Positions 42,354 to 51,812 of a DNA stretch of 64,000 nt are shown here, piece by piece. Where the stretch lies: positions 1,178,001 to 1,242,000 of the forward strand of contig NZ_CP031367.1 of the NCBI RefSeq assembly GCF_003355515.1, in the 5' to 3' direction. The DNA is from Aliarcobacter trophiarum LMG 25534. Its GTDB lineage: Bacteria; Campylobacterota; Campylobacteria; Campylobacterales; Arcobacteraceae. The first letter of the stretch is position 1. Each line of letters opens with the position of its first letter. Below the pieces are notes generated by a model, which saw only the letters and a list, made by a program, of their open reading frames with translations, was not told the DNA's origin and made no database searches. The position numbers were made by a program, and so were the translations under genes.

Positions 42354-43175
42354 TTATACTCTTTCTAGCAACTTATCAAGCCATTTTTGGCTTAAAACTC
42401 TTTTTGCAAAACCCAAAATATATGTGGCTTTTGTTACATAATATCTAGGTTTTGGATTATCTACATTTAAAATTTTTAAGACAACATTTGCAACACTACT
42501 TGGAGGAAGAGTAAAAACCCCTTTATTATCACTGCTTTCTAGCCTTGCTTGTAACTCTTTTTCATAAGAACTTCTCCAAAAACTATTTTTTATATCTATA
42601 TGTTTTTTAAAATTTATTAGTGAATTTTCTCTAAACTTTGAAGTAACTGGACCTGTATTTATCGTGCTTATGAAAATATTACTATTTGAAGTTTCAAGTC
42701 TTAAAGTATCACAAAGTCCTTCAATAGCATATTTACTTGCATTATATGCTCCCCTAAATCTCAAAGATATAATTCCCAAAACAGAACTATGTTGAATAAT
42801 CTTTCCATACCCTTGTTCTCTAAAAATCTTCATAGCTTGAATTGTTACTTCATGAAGTCCAAAAAAGTTTGTATCAAATAACTCTTTTAAAACCTCCGTA
42901 TCTATATCTTCAATGGCTCCAGGAACTGCAAAACCAGCATTATTAAAAACAGAATCTAGTTTATTATCTTGCTTTAATATCTCATTTAAAGCAAATTTTA
43001 TCTCATCTTTATTTCTAACATCTATTTTAAAAGCTATTAATCCTAATTTTTCTAGCATTATTACATCTTTTTGCTCTCTTGCACTTGCATATACTTTTAC
43101 ATTATTCTCTTTCAAAAAAAGTGCTGTTTCAAGTCCAATTCCACTAGAACATCCAGTTATCAATATATTTCGCAA
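42354..43175 (-). CDS. Short-chain dehydrogenase/reductase
   Basis: I place the start at TTG 43175 (273 residues), 7 nt after AGGA; the frame stays open 12 codons further but with no ribosome-binding site. The cofactor motif is ILITGCSSGIGLETA, the NNAGF element follows, and the catalytic set is QHSSV plus YNASKYAI. It resembles the classical SDRs of lipid or retinol type, with a hydrophobic C-terminal tail (YYVTKATYILGFAKRVL) that may touch the membrane. The substrate is unknown. It is divergent from the DUF2400 gene. Confidence 0.9.
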   Translation of the reverse strand: MRNILITGCSSGIGLETALFLKENNVKVYASAREQKDVIMLEKLGLIAFKIDVRNKDEIKFALNEILKQDNKLDSVFNNAGFAVPGAIEDIDTEVLKELFDTNFFGLHEVTIQAMKIFREQGYGKIIQHSSVLGIISLRFRGAYNASKYAIEGLCDTLRLETSNSNIFISTINTGPVTSKFRENSLINFKKHIDIKNSFWRSSYEKELQARLESSDNKGVFTLPPSSVANVVLKILNVDNPKPRYYVTKATYILGFAKRVLSQKWLDKLLERV

Positions 43176-43230
43176 TTTTATTCCTAATAAATTTTTTGCT
43201 ATTATATCCAAAAATTATTTGAGTAAAAAA

Positions 43231-44007
43231 ATGACAAAAAAAGATAAAGAGTTAAAAGAACTTTTAGATATTGAAGTAAATAGTAGAAATTGTGTTTTAG
43301 AGTTAAGTTATGAAAAACCTGACCCTTTGATGGTTGCAAAAAGACAAAATGATGAGTTTGCAATACTTTTATGTGCTTTGTTTGCTTATGGAAATGCAAA
43401 ATTAATAGTGAAATTTTTGGATAGTTTGAATTTCTTACTTTTAAATGAGAGTGAAATAAAAATCGAAGAGGAGCTTAAAAATCACTATTATAGATTTCAA
43501 AATAGTGCTGATGTTATAGCAGTTTTTAAAACTTTTAGAAGATTAAAACAAGAAAATAGTTTGGAAGAGTTATTTTTTGAAGGTTATAAAAATGAAAATA
43601 GTGTTTTAGAAGGCATTGATTTTGTGATACAAAAGATAAAACAAAAAGCAAACTACTCTTCTCAAGGATTTGATTTTTTGGTTGGAAATCCACTAAAAAG
43701 AGATAAAAATGGAAGAATAAAAGATTCAAATGCACCATATAAAAGATGGAATATGTTTTTAAGATGGATGGTTAGAAAAGATAGTTTGGATTTAGGACTT
43801 TGGCAAAAAATAGATAAAAAAGATTTGATTTTACCGCTTGATACTCATACATTTAAAGTTTCACAAAAATTGGGACTTCTTAAAAATAGAACTTACAATC
43901 TAAAATCTGCATTAGAGATATCAGAAAAATTAAAAGAGTTTGATATAAAAGACCCTATAAAGTATGATTTTGCGATATATAGATTGGGACAAGAAAAACT
44001 TATTTAA
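43231..44007 (+). CDS. TIGR02757/DUF2400 family protein
   Basis: The open frame extends upstream to 42913, but that part is antisense to the SDR gene, so I take the ATG at 43231 (258 residues). The family markers RQNDEFAILLCALFAYGN, FLVGNPLKRD and APYKRWNMFLRWMVRKD...DLGLW are all here, as is LPLDTHTFKVSQKLGLL. The helical arrangement recalls HhH-GPD DNA glycosylases, and a role in DNA metabolism has been guessed for the family, but none is shown. It overlaps nagZ by 8 nt at the 3' ends. Confidence 0.9.
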   Translation: MTKKDKELKELLDIEVNSRNCVLELSYEKPDPLMVAKRQNDEFAILLCALFAYGNAKLIVKFLDSLNFLLLNESEIKIEEELKNHYYRFQNSADVIAVFKTFRRLKQENSLEELFFEGYKNENSVLEGIDFVIQKIKQKANYSSQGFDFLVGNPLKRDKNGRIKDSNAPYKRWNMFLRWMVRKDSLDLGLWQKIDKKDLILPLDTHTFKVSQKLGLLKNRTYNLKSALEISEKLKEFDIKDPIKYDFAIYRLGQEKLI

Positions 44008-45088
44008 GTTTCTCTTGTAATAAATCTATTTTTCTATTTGACTCAATTATCTTTTCTAATAGAATTTCTTCACTTAAAATTTGACTATAAACTGTATTTA
44101 CTATCTCTTCTAAAGAGATCGGTTTTGCTAACTGATTTGCAAAAAGTAGTAAGTTCACGCCACTATTTATAGCTAAAGTCAAAGTCTGCTTTAAATCATA
44201 ATGTTTACTAATAGCACTCATTTGTAAATCATCTGTTATCAAGACTCCATTAAATCCTAACTCTTCCCTTAAAAGCTTTGTATTTATATTGTAAGATAGT
44301 GTTGCTGGATATTCTTTATCTAAGTTTTCATTAAAAACATGAGCCGTCATAATCATATCAACTTTATTATTTTTAATAAAATATTTATAAGGTTCAAGCT
44401 CTTTTTTGTCCCATGTTTTAGAAATATCCACAAAACCTAAATGAGAATCAGCCAAAGAGGAACCATGACCTGGAAAATGCTTCAAAGTTGAAATTACACC
44501 CTCTTTTTTTAACTCATCTACAAAAATAGATGCATATTTTGTAACAATTTTAGAAGTCTCACCAAAACTTCGTCCACGAGTCACAACTACCTTATTATCT
44601 TTATTTATAGCTAAATCAACAACTGGAGCAAAATCAAGATTTATTCCAACACTACTTAAATCTTTTGCCATTGCTTCATAACTTTGTTTTGCAAAAACTT
44701 CTCCATTTTGCGATATTTGACTAGCTTTTAAAGTGTTTACAAAACCCATATCACTTTTAAGCCTTTGAACTATCCCACCTTCTTGGTCTATTGAGATAAG
44801 AAGCTTTCTATTTGAAATATTTTGTAATTGTTGGTTTAATCTCTTTAATTGAGTTTTGTTCTCTATATTTTTCGCTTTTGTCTTATCATTTGGGTCTTTA
44901 TCAAATAGTATAACTCCTCCCAAACCAAACTCTATATCTTTGTAAATTTTACTGTTTTTATCTATATTAGTACCAGAAAATCCAAGTACAACCATTTTTG
45001 CTATCATTTTTTCTATATCTTTTTTTGAGTAGTTCTCTTGTGCAAAACATGAAACAATCAAAAATAAAACTACAACCAAACTCTTCAT
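44000..45088 (-). CDS. nagZ: Beta-N-acetylhexosaminidase, glycoside hydrolase family 3
   Basis: The 362-residue enzyme removes GlcNAc from muropeptides in cell-wall recycling. IDQEGGIVQRL, the KHFPGHGSSLADSH loop with the catalytic His/Asp dyad, and ITDDLQMSAI with the nucleophile Asp are present. Unlike cytosolic NagZ it has a signal peptide (about 1-16); the SCFAQ stretch could be a lipobox (Cys14) or just the end of a cleavable signal. So it may act in the periplasm. A J-domain gene lies 8 nt upstream. Confidence 0.92.
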   Translation of the reverse strand: MKSLVVVLFLIVSCFAQENYSKKDIEKMIAKMVVLGFSGTNIDKNSKIYKDIEFGLGGVILFDKDPNDKTKAKNIENKTQLKRLNQQLQNISNRKLLISIDQEGGIVQRLKSDMGFVNTLKASQISQNGEVFAKQSYEAMAKDLSSVGINLDFAPVVDLAINKDNKVVVTRGRSFGETSKIVTKYASIFVDELKKEGVISTLKHFPGHGSSLADSHLGFVDISKTWDKKELEPYKYFIKNNKVDMIMTAHVFNENLDKEYPATLSYNINTKLLREELGFNGVLITDDLQMSAISKHYDLKQTLTLAINSGVNLLLFANQLAKPISLEEIVNTVYSQILSEEILLEKIIESNRKIDLLQEKLK

Positions 45089-45096
45089 AAAATCTC

Positions 45097-45363
45097 CTAT
45101 TTAACCCAATTTTTATAGTTTGTAAATGCTGGAAACTGCTTTTTAAACTCTTTTTCTTCAAAAGAAAAACTATAACTATCCATATACTCTTGCAAAATTT
45201 CATAAGATTTTTTAAGTTCTGTAAACTTCTCATGGCTTCCACCTTCCATATCTGGATGGTACTTTTTTGAAAGTTTTAAGTATCTTTTTTTTACATCTTT
45301 TTTGCTCATATTTGAGATAATTCCAAACAGTTCAACAGATTTGATAAAATCATCATAATTCAT
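45097..45363 (-). CDS. J-domain protein, cytosolic
   Basis: The 88-residue protein has a J domain (about residues 10-65) with the essential HPD in KKYHPDMEGGS, preceded by KKDVKKRYLKLSK. There is no glycine-rich or zinc-finger region, so it is a minimal (type III) J protein that would stimulate an HSP70. The 59-nt gap to the divergent second J-domain gene has a -10 for the latter. A similar HPDxxGG motif in both suggests duplication. Confidence 0.88.
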   Translation of the reverse strand: MNYDDFIKSVELFGIISNMSKKDVKKRYLKLSKKYHPDMEGGSHEKFTELKKSYEILQEYMDSYSFSFEEKEFKKQFPAFTNYKNWVK

Positions 45364-45418
45364 ATAAATCCTTTAAAGAATATATTGTACAAAAATATTA
45401 TGATTAATCTACTTATTG

Positions 45419-45424
45419 TATAAT
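45419..45424 (+). promoter_or_regulatory. -10 box of the membrane J-domain gene
   Basis: TATAAT lies 26 nt before the start I chose at 45450. Its last two bases overlap an ATG at 45423, which argues that this earlier ATG is not used. A TTGTACAA palindrome lies at 45385-45392, upstream of the -35 position. Confidence 0.6.
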
Positions 45425-45449
45425 GCTCACAAAATTTTTAAGGTATTTT

Positions 45450-45878
45450 ATGGGACAAATTATAAACTTAGCAATAACAATTTTTATTTTATATCTAATT
45501 TTTACAAATTTTGGTGCTTTTTTAATGATAATTGGTGGGATTATCCTATTTTTTGCAATTGCAATATATTTTATAAGAAAAGCTTTTTTAAAAAATGCAT
45601 CAAAGTTTCAATACCAATATCAAAACTTTGAGTTTAAAAACTTTAATCAAGATTTTAATAATAGAGGGTTTCAAGGAAATTTTTATAATCAAACTTCAAA
45701 ACTACAAGAAGCAAAAGAGTTTTTTGGTTTTTCATCAACTCCATCAAAAGAGGATATAAAAAAGAGATATAAAGAGTTAGCAAAAATTTATCATCCTGAT
45801 TTAAATGGAGGAGATGAAGAGAAGATGAAGAGATTAAATGAATATCGAGATATTTTAATACAAGCCTACACAGAATAA
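45450..45878 (+). CDS. Membrane-anchored J-domain protein
   Basis: The 142-residue protein has two N-terminal membrane helices (about residues 5-24 and 28-44), an aromatic Asn/Gln/Phe-rich linker (FQYQYQNFEFKNFNQDFNN) and a C-terminal J domain with IYHPDLNGGDEEKMKRLNE. I place the start at 45450, which has AAGG 6 nt upstream; an in-frame ATG at 45423 lies in the -10 box. It likely recruits DnaK to the inner membrane, as DjlA-type proteins do, but with opposite domain size and no DjlA similarity visible. Confidence 0.85.
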   Translation: MGQIINLAITIFILYLIFTNFGAFLMIIGGIILFFAIAIYFIRKAFLKNASKFQYQYQNFEFKNFNQDFNNRGFQGNFYNQTSKLQEAKEFFGFSSTPSKEDIKKRYKELAKIYHPDLNGGDEEKMKRLNEYRDILIQAYTE

Positions 45879-45886
45879 GGAAATTT

Positions 45887-46384
45887 ATGAGTATAGATAT
45901 GACAAAAGTAGCAAATATTATATTATATATGTTACACAAACAAGTTAAAGCTTTAAATCACAAAAAGATAGAGCTAATGATATTTTTCATAGAGCAAAAT
46001 CATCTAAATTTTTGTGAAAAAAAGATTTTAGGTGAAAGCTTTATAAAAACTCCAAGAGGAGTAAAAGCTGATATTTTAGATGAACTTTTTAATCTAATAT
46101 TAGATGATGTAGAGTTTGAAGATGAAGAGGATGATAGAGTATTTTTTATTCAAGAGTTAATGGATTTTTTAGAGATTGAAATAGTTGAAAAAGCGACATT
46201 TAAAGAGCTTAAATTTAAAAAACTAGACGAAGATTTTGACGAAACTATCTTTTCGATTGATGAGCTAAAATCTATACATAAAGTTATAAATTTATATAAA
46301 GATACAAGTGTTAGAAATCTTGCAAATGAGTCCTTTAAACTTGAAAAAGTACGAGCTTGCGATACTAATGAAATTATTTTCTAA
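45887..46384 (+). CDS. Panacea/DUF4065-like protein
   Basis: The 165-residue protein begins MTKVANIILYMLHKQVKALN-HKKIELMIFFIEQ, close to the start of Panacea (SocA/GepA-type) domains, and shows the later ESFIKTPRGVKADILDELF helix. Panacea proteins often act as antitoxins or adaptors, but no toxin-like gene is beside it here. The acidic stretch FEDEEDDR near residue 80 is unusual. It follows the J-domain gene by 8 nt. The assignment rests on the N-terminal third. Confidence 0.55.
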   Translation: MSIDMTKVANIILYMLHKQVKALNHKKIELMIFFIEQNHLNFCEKKILGESFIKTPRGVKADILDELFNLILDDVEFEDEEDDRVFFIQELMDFLEIEIVEKATFKELKFKKLDEDFDETIFSIDELKSIHKVINLYKDTSVRNLANESFKLEKVRACDTNEIIF

Positions 46385-46499
46385 AAATCTATAAATTATA
46401 ATATTTTTTTATTTTAAAGAATTAATTTTATCTAATAATTATAATTCAAGTAACTATTGGCTACCATTTCTATTAACTTTAATTTAATGAGGTGATAAA

Positions 46500-48496
46500 A
46501 TGGGTTTAAAGAATTTAAAAGTAAATTATAAGATAAATATCATATCTATTATTACAATAATTCTTTTAGCTATTGTAACAGCAGTTTTATACAATGGTAT
46601 GTCTAAAATCAACAATAGCTATGAAAATAGTAGTTTAATTTCTGATTTAGCAATTAATATTACAAAAACTAGTGAACAAGGTCTTCAAGTCTCAAATGCT
46701 CTAAGGGGAATAATTATAAATCCTAGTGATACAAAAGCAAAAGACAACTTCATTCAAGCAGTAAAAGAGCTTGATGATTTAATCTTAGTTCTTAAAGATA
46801 GTTCTAAAAATTTTCAAGGTTTCGAGAAATTTGAAATTGCTTCTTTATATGCTTCACAAATTGAGGTATTGAATAAAATAGTTGAAAAGCTAAAAAATAA
46901 CGAAACTTTAACAAAAGAGGACAACTCTCTATCAACAAAAGAGTGGAGACCATTAAAAGCTGCTTTACTAAAGTGGCAAGAGAGAAATTATGAAAGAAAT
47001 AGAGAGATAAGGAGTGAATTCAACGATACTATATCAACTACTACATCTTTTATTGTGACTATTTTAGGAATAACTATTTTAAGTATCTTAATAATAATCC
47101 AGCTAATTTCTAGAAATATTGTAACTAGCCTTAATATCTTTCAAAGTGGTCTTCTAAGTTTTTTTGCTTTTTCAAATAAAGAGAGTACAAAAGTTGAGCT
47201 AATAAATCTTAATAGTACAGATGAGTTTGGAACTATGACAAAAGTAATAAACCAAAACATTGTAAAAACACAAGATTTAATAACTCAAGACAATGCTTTA
47301 ATAGAAGATGTAAAAAGAGTTGTAAATGAGGTAAAATCTGGGAATTTAGATTCAAAAATAGAAAAATCAACTATAAATGAAGAGCTAGAAGAGTTAAAAA
47401 GTAGCTTCAATGAGATGCTTGAAGTTACAAAAAGAAATGTTTGTTCTGATATAAATAGAGTTGTTGATGTTCTTGATAACTTTGCAAAACTAAACTTTAC
47501 AAAGAAGATAGAAAATGACAATGGAAAAGTTCAAGTGGTATAAATCAACTATCAACAATTATAAATCAAATGTTAGCTGAGAACAAATCAAATGGTTTAA
47601 CACTAGAAGAGAGTTCACATCTTCTATTATCAAATGTAAATAAATTAAACTTAAGTTCAAATGAAGCAGCAGCATCACTAGAAGAGACAGCAGCAGCATT
47701 AGAAGAGATAACTTCAAATATAAGAAATAATACAGAGAGCATTGCAAAGATGTCACATCTTTCAAATGGTGTTACAAAAGCAGTAAATGAAGGACAAGCT
47801 ATGGCAAATCAGACAACAACTGCAATGGATGAGATAAATACACAAGTAAATCTTGTAAATGAGGCAATAGGAGTAATTGATAATATAGCATTTCAAACAA
47901 ATATTCTTTCACTAAATGCAGCAGTAGAAGCAGCAACAGCAGGGGAAGCAGGGAAAGGGTTTGCAGTTGTTGCACAAGAGGTAAGAAATCTAGCAACAAG
48001 AAGTGCAGAAGCTGCAAAAGAGATAAAAGAGATAGTAGAAAGAGCAACAGTAAAAGCTAATGAAGGAAAAACTATTGCTACAAATATGATAGATGGATAT
48101 AAAAACTTAAATACAAATATCTCTTCAACAATGAATTTAATATCTGATATAGAGAATGCTTCAAAAGAGCAACTATTAGGGATTGAACAGATAAATGATG
48201 CAGTAAATCAATTAGACCAACAAACTCAACAAAATGCTATGATAGCTAGTCAATCACATGATATTGCTCTAAGTACAGATGAGATAGCAAAACTAATAGT
48301 AGAAGATGCTAATCAAAAAGAGTTTGTAGGTAAGAGTGAGGTAAAAGCTAAAGAGATAGGATTAAAGAAAGAGGTAAAAGAGCATATAATAAACTCTACA
48401 GCCAAAAAGACAGTAAAACCAAATCAAAATATAAACACTTCTAAAGTAAAAGAGATTAAAGATAACTCTAATAGTGATGAGTGGGAAAGCTTTTAA
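46500..48496 (+). pseudogene. Methyl-accepting chemotaxis protein, interrupted by a one-base frameshift
   Basis: The first frame (46500-47543, 347 codons) has a membrane helix at about 14-34, a four-helix-bundle periplasmic domain (about 35-180), a second helix (about 183-203) and HAMP-like linkers. It ends shortly after NDNGKVQ. The second frame reads [20 protein letters not shown] and on through the signalling domain with the hairpin [16 protein letters not shown], and ends in [10 protein letters not shown]. One missing T in the GTTC at 47529-47532 explains the shift; with GTTTC the joined protein would have about 665 residues. It could be true inactivation or a sequencing error. Confidence 0.85.
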
Positions 48497-48604
48497 GAGA
48501 TCTTAAATCTCTTAGGCTTTACACTTAAAACTTAATCTTATTTTATAAAATAAGATATCTATTTCTATTTTCTAACAAATAATGATTTTCTAATTAGTTA
48601 ATAA

Positions 48605-48638
48605 TAAAAAAAGATAAGAGACTTAAATCTCTTATCTT
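48605..48638 (-). terminator. Terminator of the acrAB-tolC type operon
   Basis: A perfect 11-bp stem (48611-48621 with 48628-48638) with a 6-nt loop is followed on the minus strand by TTTTTTTATTAT. It lies 21 nt beyond the RND permease stop. A weaker 7-bp hairpin with nearly the same loop sequence is found at 48495-48513, right after the chemoreceptor stop; it may terminate the plus-strand transcript. Confidence 0.8.
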
Positions 48639-48658
48639 AAAAAGAGTAGTGAGAATGA

Positions 48659-51600
48659 CTACTTCTCACTATTGTTTTCTTCCTCTTCTTTTCTTAAATC
48701 TTCAGCAATATTTCCCTCTTTTTCTCTACTTAATCTTGATATTAATATATAAAATAGTGGTATAAATACTATTGCTATAAATGTTGCTGTAAGCATTCCA
48801 CCAACAACTCCTGTTCCAATAGAGTGTTTAGAAGCCGCTCCAGCACCTTCACTAATCGCTAAAGGCATAACTCCAATAGTAAATGCTAAAGAAGTCATAA
48901 CAATTGGTCTTAGTCTTACCTTTGCAGCTTCTAGTGCTGAATCTACTAAGTTATACCCCTCTTTTCTTTTTTGAAGAGCAAACTCAACAATCAAAATAGC
49001 ATTTTTAGCTGCCAATCCAGCAAGAACTAAAAGCCCAACTTGGAAATATATATTATTATCCAATCCTCGTAAGTTTGTTGCCAAAATAGCTCCAAATATA
49101 GCAAAAGGAACTGCCAATACAACAGCTATTGGAAGTAGCCATTTTTCATATAAAGCTGCAAGAATTAAAAACAAGAAAATAATTCCAAAAATAAAAGCTT
49201 GTGCAGAGCTTCCACCTATTTGTTTCTCTTGATATGCCGTTCCTACCCAAGCAATTGTATAACCTTCAGGTAGAACCTCTTTAGATACCTCTTCAATAGC
49301 ATTTAAAGCATCTCCTGAACTATATCCTTGTGCTGGTTGTCCTGATACTTTTGAAGCTTGGAATAAGTTAAATCTCTCAATAATATCAGCACCAACTTGC
49401 TTTTTCAAAGTTACAAAAGAGCTAAGAGGAAGAAGCTCATCATTTTTTGATCTTACAAATATATTTTGCATATTATTTGGATTATCTCTAAAGCTATCAA
49501 CTGCTTGCATATTTACTTTATATGTTCTTCCATAAAGTGTAAAATCATTTACATAATAACTTCCAAAAGTTGCATTTATAGTGCTATAAATATCATCAAT
49601 TCTAACTCCTTTTGATTTTGCTTTTTCTAAATCAACTTCCATTTGATATTGTGGAATATTAGCTGCTAATGATGTTCTAGTACCAAATAGTTCTGGTCTT
49701 GTTTTTGCTTTTTCAATTACGGCATTTGTTACTTTTTGAAGCTCTTCAACAGAACCACCTGTTCTATCTTGAATATACATATCAAATCCACCAGTAACAC
49801 TCATTCCCATAATAGCAGGTGGTACAACAGCAAATGAGAAACCTTCACTAGTGCCCATTAGTTGCCCACTAAATTTTGTCAAAAGATTCATAGCATGTTG
49901 GTCATCATTTGGTCTATCTTTCCAATCTTTAAGCTTAATAATAGTTGCCACAGTGTGACTTCTATATGCTGATGTTGTAAAGTCATAACCAGCAAGTGTA
50001 ATAATATTTTTTACATTTGGATCTTGTTCAATAATTGAATTTATCTCTTCACTAAGCTCAATTGTTCTTGAAAGAGAAGAACCTGGAGGATTAAATCCAA
50101 ACACAAAGATAGTTCCTTGATCTTCATCAGGTACAAGCCCTGTTTTCATACCCTTAAACATATCCCATGATATAAATAGTAAGCCACCAAATAGTAAAAG
50201 TGAGATTAAAGAGTATCTAATAGTCTTTTTAACTAAAAATGAGTAACCATCTGTAAATTTATCAAACATAGTATTAAACCATTTGAAGAAACCTTTTGGT
50301 TCATTGTGGCTATTTTTCAAAATTCTTACACATAAAGATGGTGTCAAAGTTAAAGCTACAAATCCAGAGATGGCAACGGATATAACAATGGTAATAGCAA
50401 ACTGTCTATACATAACCCCACTTAATCCACCCATAAAGGCAACAGGAATAAACACAGCTCCTAAAACCAATATAATAGCAATTAAAGCTCCAGTAACCTC
50501 TCTCATAGCTGCAAAAGCTGCCTCTTTTGGAGTTTTTCCCATATGCATATGTCGTTCTATGTTTTCAATAACGATAATAGCATCATCAACAACAATTCCA
50601 ATAGCAAGAACCAGACCAAAAAGAGTTAAAAGATTTATACTAAATCCTAAAGCATACATTCCAGCAAATGCTCCAATAATAGAAACAGGAACTGCTATTA
50701 AAGGAATAATTGTAGCTCTCCAGTTTTGTAAGAATAAGTATATAATTAAAATAACCAATATAAGGGCTTCCACAAAAGTTTTTACAACCTCTGTAATTGA
50801 AGCTGTAATAAAATCTGTACTATCATAAGGAATACTATAAGTCATATCATCTGGAAAAGTTTTACTAGCCTCTTCTAAAGCTTTTTTAATGGCATTTGCA
50901 CTATTTAAAGCATTTGCATCACTTTGTAAAAATACCCCTATAGGAATAGATGGTGAGCCATTTAGTTTAGTCTGCATTGAGTAATCATTGCTTCCTAATT
51001 CAATAGTTGAAACATCTTTTAGTTTTAAACTACTACCATCTTCATTTGCTCTAATAATAATATTTGAGAATTGAGAAGGATTATCAAATCTCTCTGGAGT
51101 TTTGATAGTGTAAGTATACATCTGCTTATTTAAAATTGGCTCTTCACCAATTTTTCCTGCTGCATACTGCTTATTTTGCTCTTTTATTGCAGTTAGTATA
51201 TCAGTTGTTGTTAATTTATACTTCTCTAATTTTGCTGGGTCCATCCAGATTCTAATAGAGTAATCTTTTGCTCCAAAGATCATAGCATCTCCAACACCCT
51301 CAGACCTTTTTAAAGTCTCAACCATATTTAAAAGTGCATAATTTGACAAGTAAATAGAGTCATAAGTATTATTTGGAGATTGAAGCATTGCAAAAAGTAA
51401 AATACTAGGAGATTGTTCTCTAACAACAACTCCCATTCTTTGAACTTCTTCAGGCATAGAAGCTAAGGCTGCTTGAACCCTATTATTTACATCAATCTTT
51501 GCACTATCAGGATCTGTTCCTGTCTCAAAATATACATTTATACTTAATCTTCCACTATCTTCTGCTAGTGAATTCATATAAATCATATTTTTTGCACCAT

Positions 51601-51811
51601 TAATTTGTTGTTCTAATGGAGCTGCAACAGTTTTTGCAATAGTACTAGCACTAGCTCCTGGATAAGTTGTATTTACAACAATTTGAGGTGGTAAAACTCT
51701 TGGATATTGTTCAATTGGAAGATTAAACATAGATATAATTCCAACAAGGAAAATAATTATACTTAAAACTCCAGCAAAAACGGGTTTTCTAATAAAAAAT
51801 GCTGAAATCAT
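48659..51811 (-). CDS. RND efflux permease, AcrB/MexB (HAE1) type
   Basis: The 1,050-residue inner-membrane pump exports drugs and other amphiphiles in exchange for protons. It has twelve membrane helices and two large periplasmic loops. The proton relay is complete: the acid pair in VVDDAIIVIENIERH (helix 4) and the Lys in GLAAKNAILIVEFAL (helix 10). The start MISAFFIRKPVFAGVLSII and the N-terminal PxxVVNTTYPGASA are typical. It begins 1 nt after the adaptor stop. This is likely a CmeB-like major pump; the name cannot be fixed. Confidence 0.95.
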   Translation of the reverse strand: MISAFFIRKPVFAGVLSIIIFLVGIISMFNLPIEQYPRVLPPQIVVNTTYPGASASTIAKTVAAPLEQQINGAKNMIYMNSLAEDSGRLSINVYFETGTDPDSAKIDVNNRVQAALASMPEEVQRMGVVVREQSPSILLFAMLQSPNNTYDSIYLSNYALLNMVETLKRSEGVGDAMIFGAKDYSIRIWMDPAKLEKYKLTTTDILTAIKEQNKQYAAGKIGEEPILNKQMYTYTIKTPERFDNPSQFSNIIIRANEDGSSLKLKDVSTIELGSNDYSMQTKLNGSPSIPIGVFLQSDANALNSANAIKKALEEASKTFPDDMTYSIPYDSTDFITASITEVVKTFVEALILVILIIYLFLQNWRATIIPLIAVPVSIIGAFAGMYALGFSINLLTLFGLVLAIGIVVDDAIIVIENIERHMHMGKTPKEAAFAAMREVTGALIAIILVLGAVFIPVAFMGGLSGVMYRQFAITIVISVAISGFVALTLTPSLCVRILKNSHNEPKGFFKWFNTMFDKFTDGYSFLVKKTIRYSLISLLLFGGLLFISWDMFKGMKTGLVPDEDQGTIFVFGFNPPGSSLSRTIELSEEINSIIEQDPNVKNIITLAGYDFTTSAYRSHTVATIIKLKDWKDRPNDDQHAMNLLTKFSGQLMGTSEGFSFAVVPPAIMGMSVTGGFDMYIQDRTGGSVEELQKVTNAVIEKAKTRPELFGTRTSLAANIPQYQMEVDLEKAKSKGVRIDDIYSTINATFGSYYVNDFTLYGRTYKVNMQAVDSFRDNPNNMQNIFVRSKNDELLPLSSFVTLKKQVGADIIERFNLFQASKVSGQPAQGYSSGDALNAIEEVSKEVLPEGYTIAWVGTAYQEKQIGGSSAQAFIFGIIFLFLILAALYEKWLLPIAVVLAVPFAIFGAILATNLRGLDNNIYFQVGLLVLAGLAAKNAILIVEFALQKRKEGYNLVDSALEAAKVRLRPIVMTSLAFTIGVMPLAISEGAGAASKHSIGTGVVGGMLTATFIAIVFIPLFYILISRLSREKEGNIAEDLRKEEEENNSEK

Positions 51812-51812
51812 A

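Noticed and set aside
42913-43230. N-terminal extension of the DUF2400 gene
   Set aside because: The extension is antisense to the SDR gene; the family start begins at the ATG at 43231.
45423-45449. Earlier ATG for the membrane J-domain gene
   Set aside because: It overlaps the TATAAT box, and the ATG at 45450 has a proper AAGG.
48495-48513. Strong terminator for the chemoreceptor gene
   Set aside because: The 7-bp stem has no good T run after it; I mention it only with the stronger hairpin at 48605-48638.
50283-50828. 181-codon open frame on the plus strand
   Set aside because: It is fully antisense to the well-conserved RND permease gene and has no ribosome-binding site or known motif; it is a shadow of low-complexity codon use.
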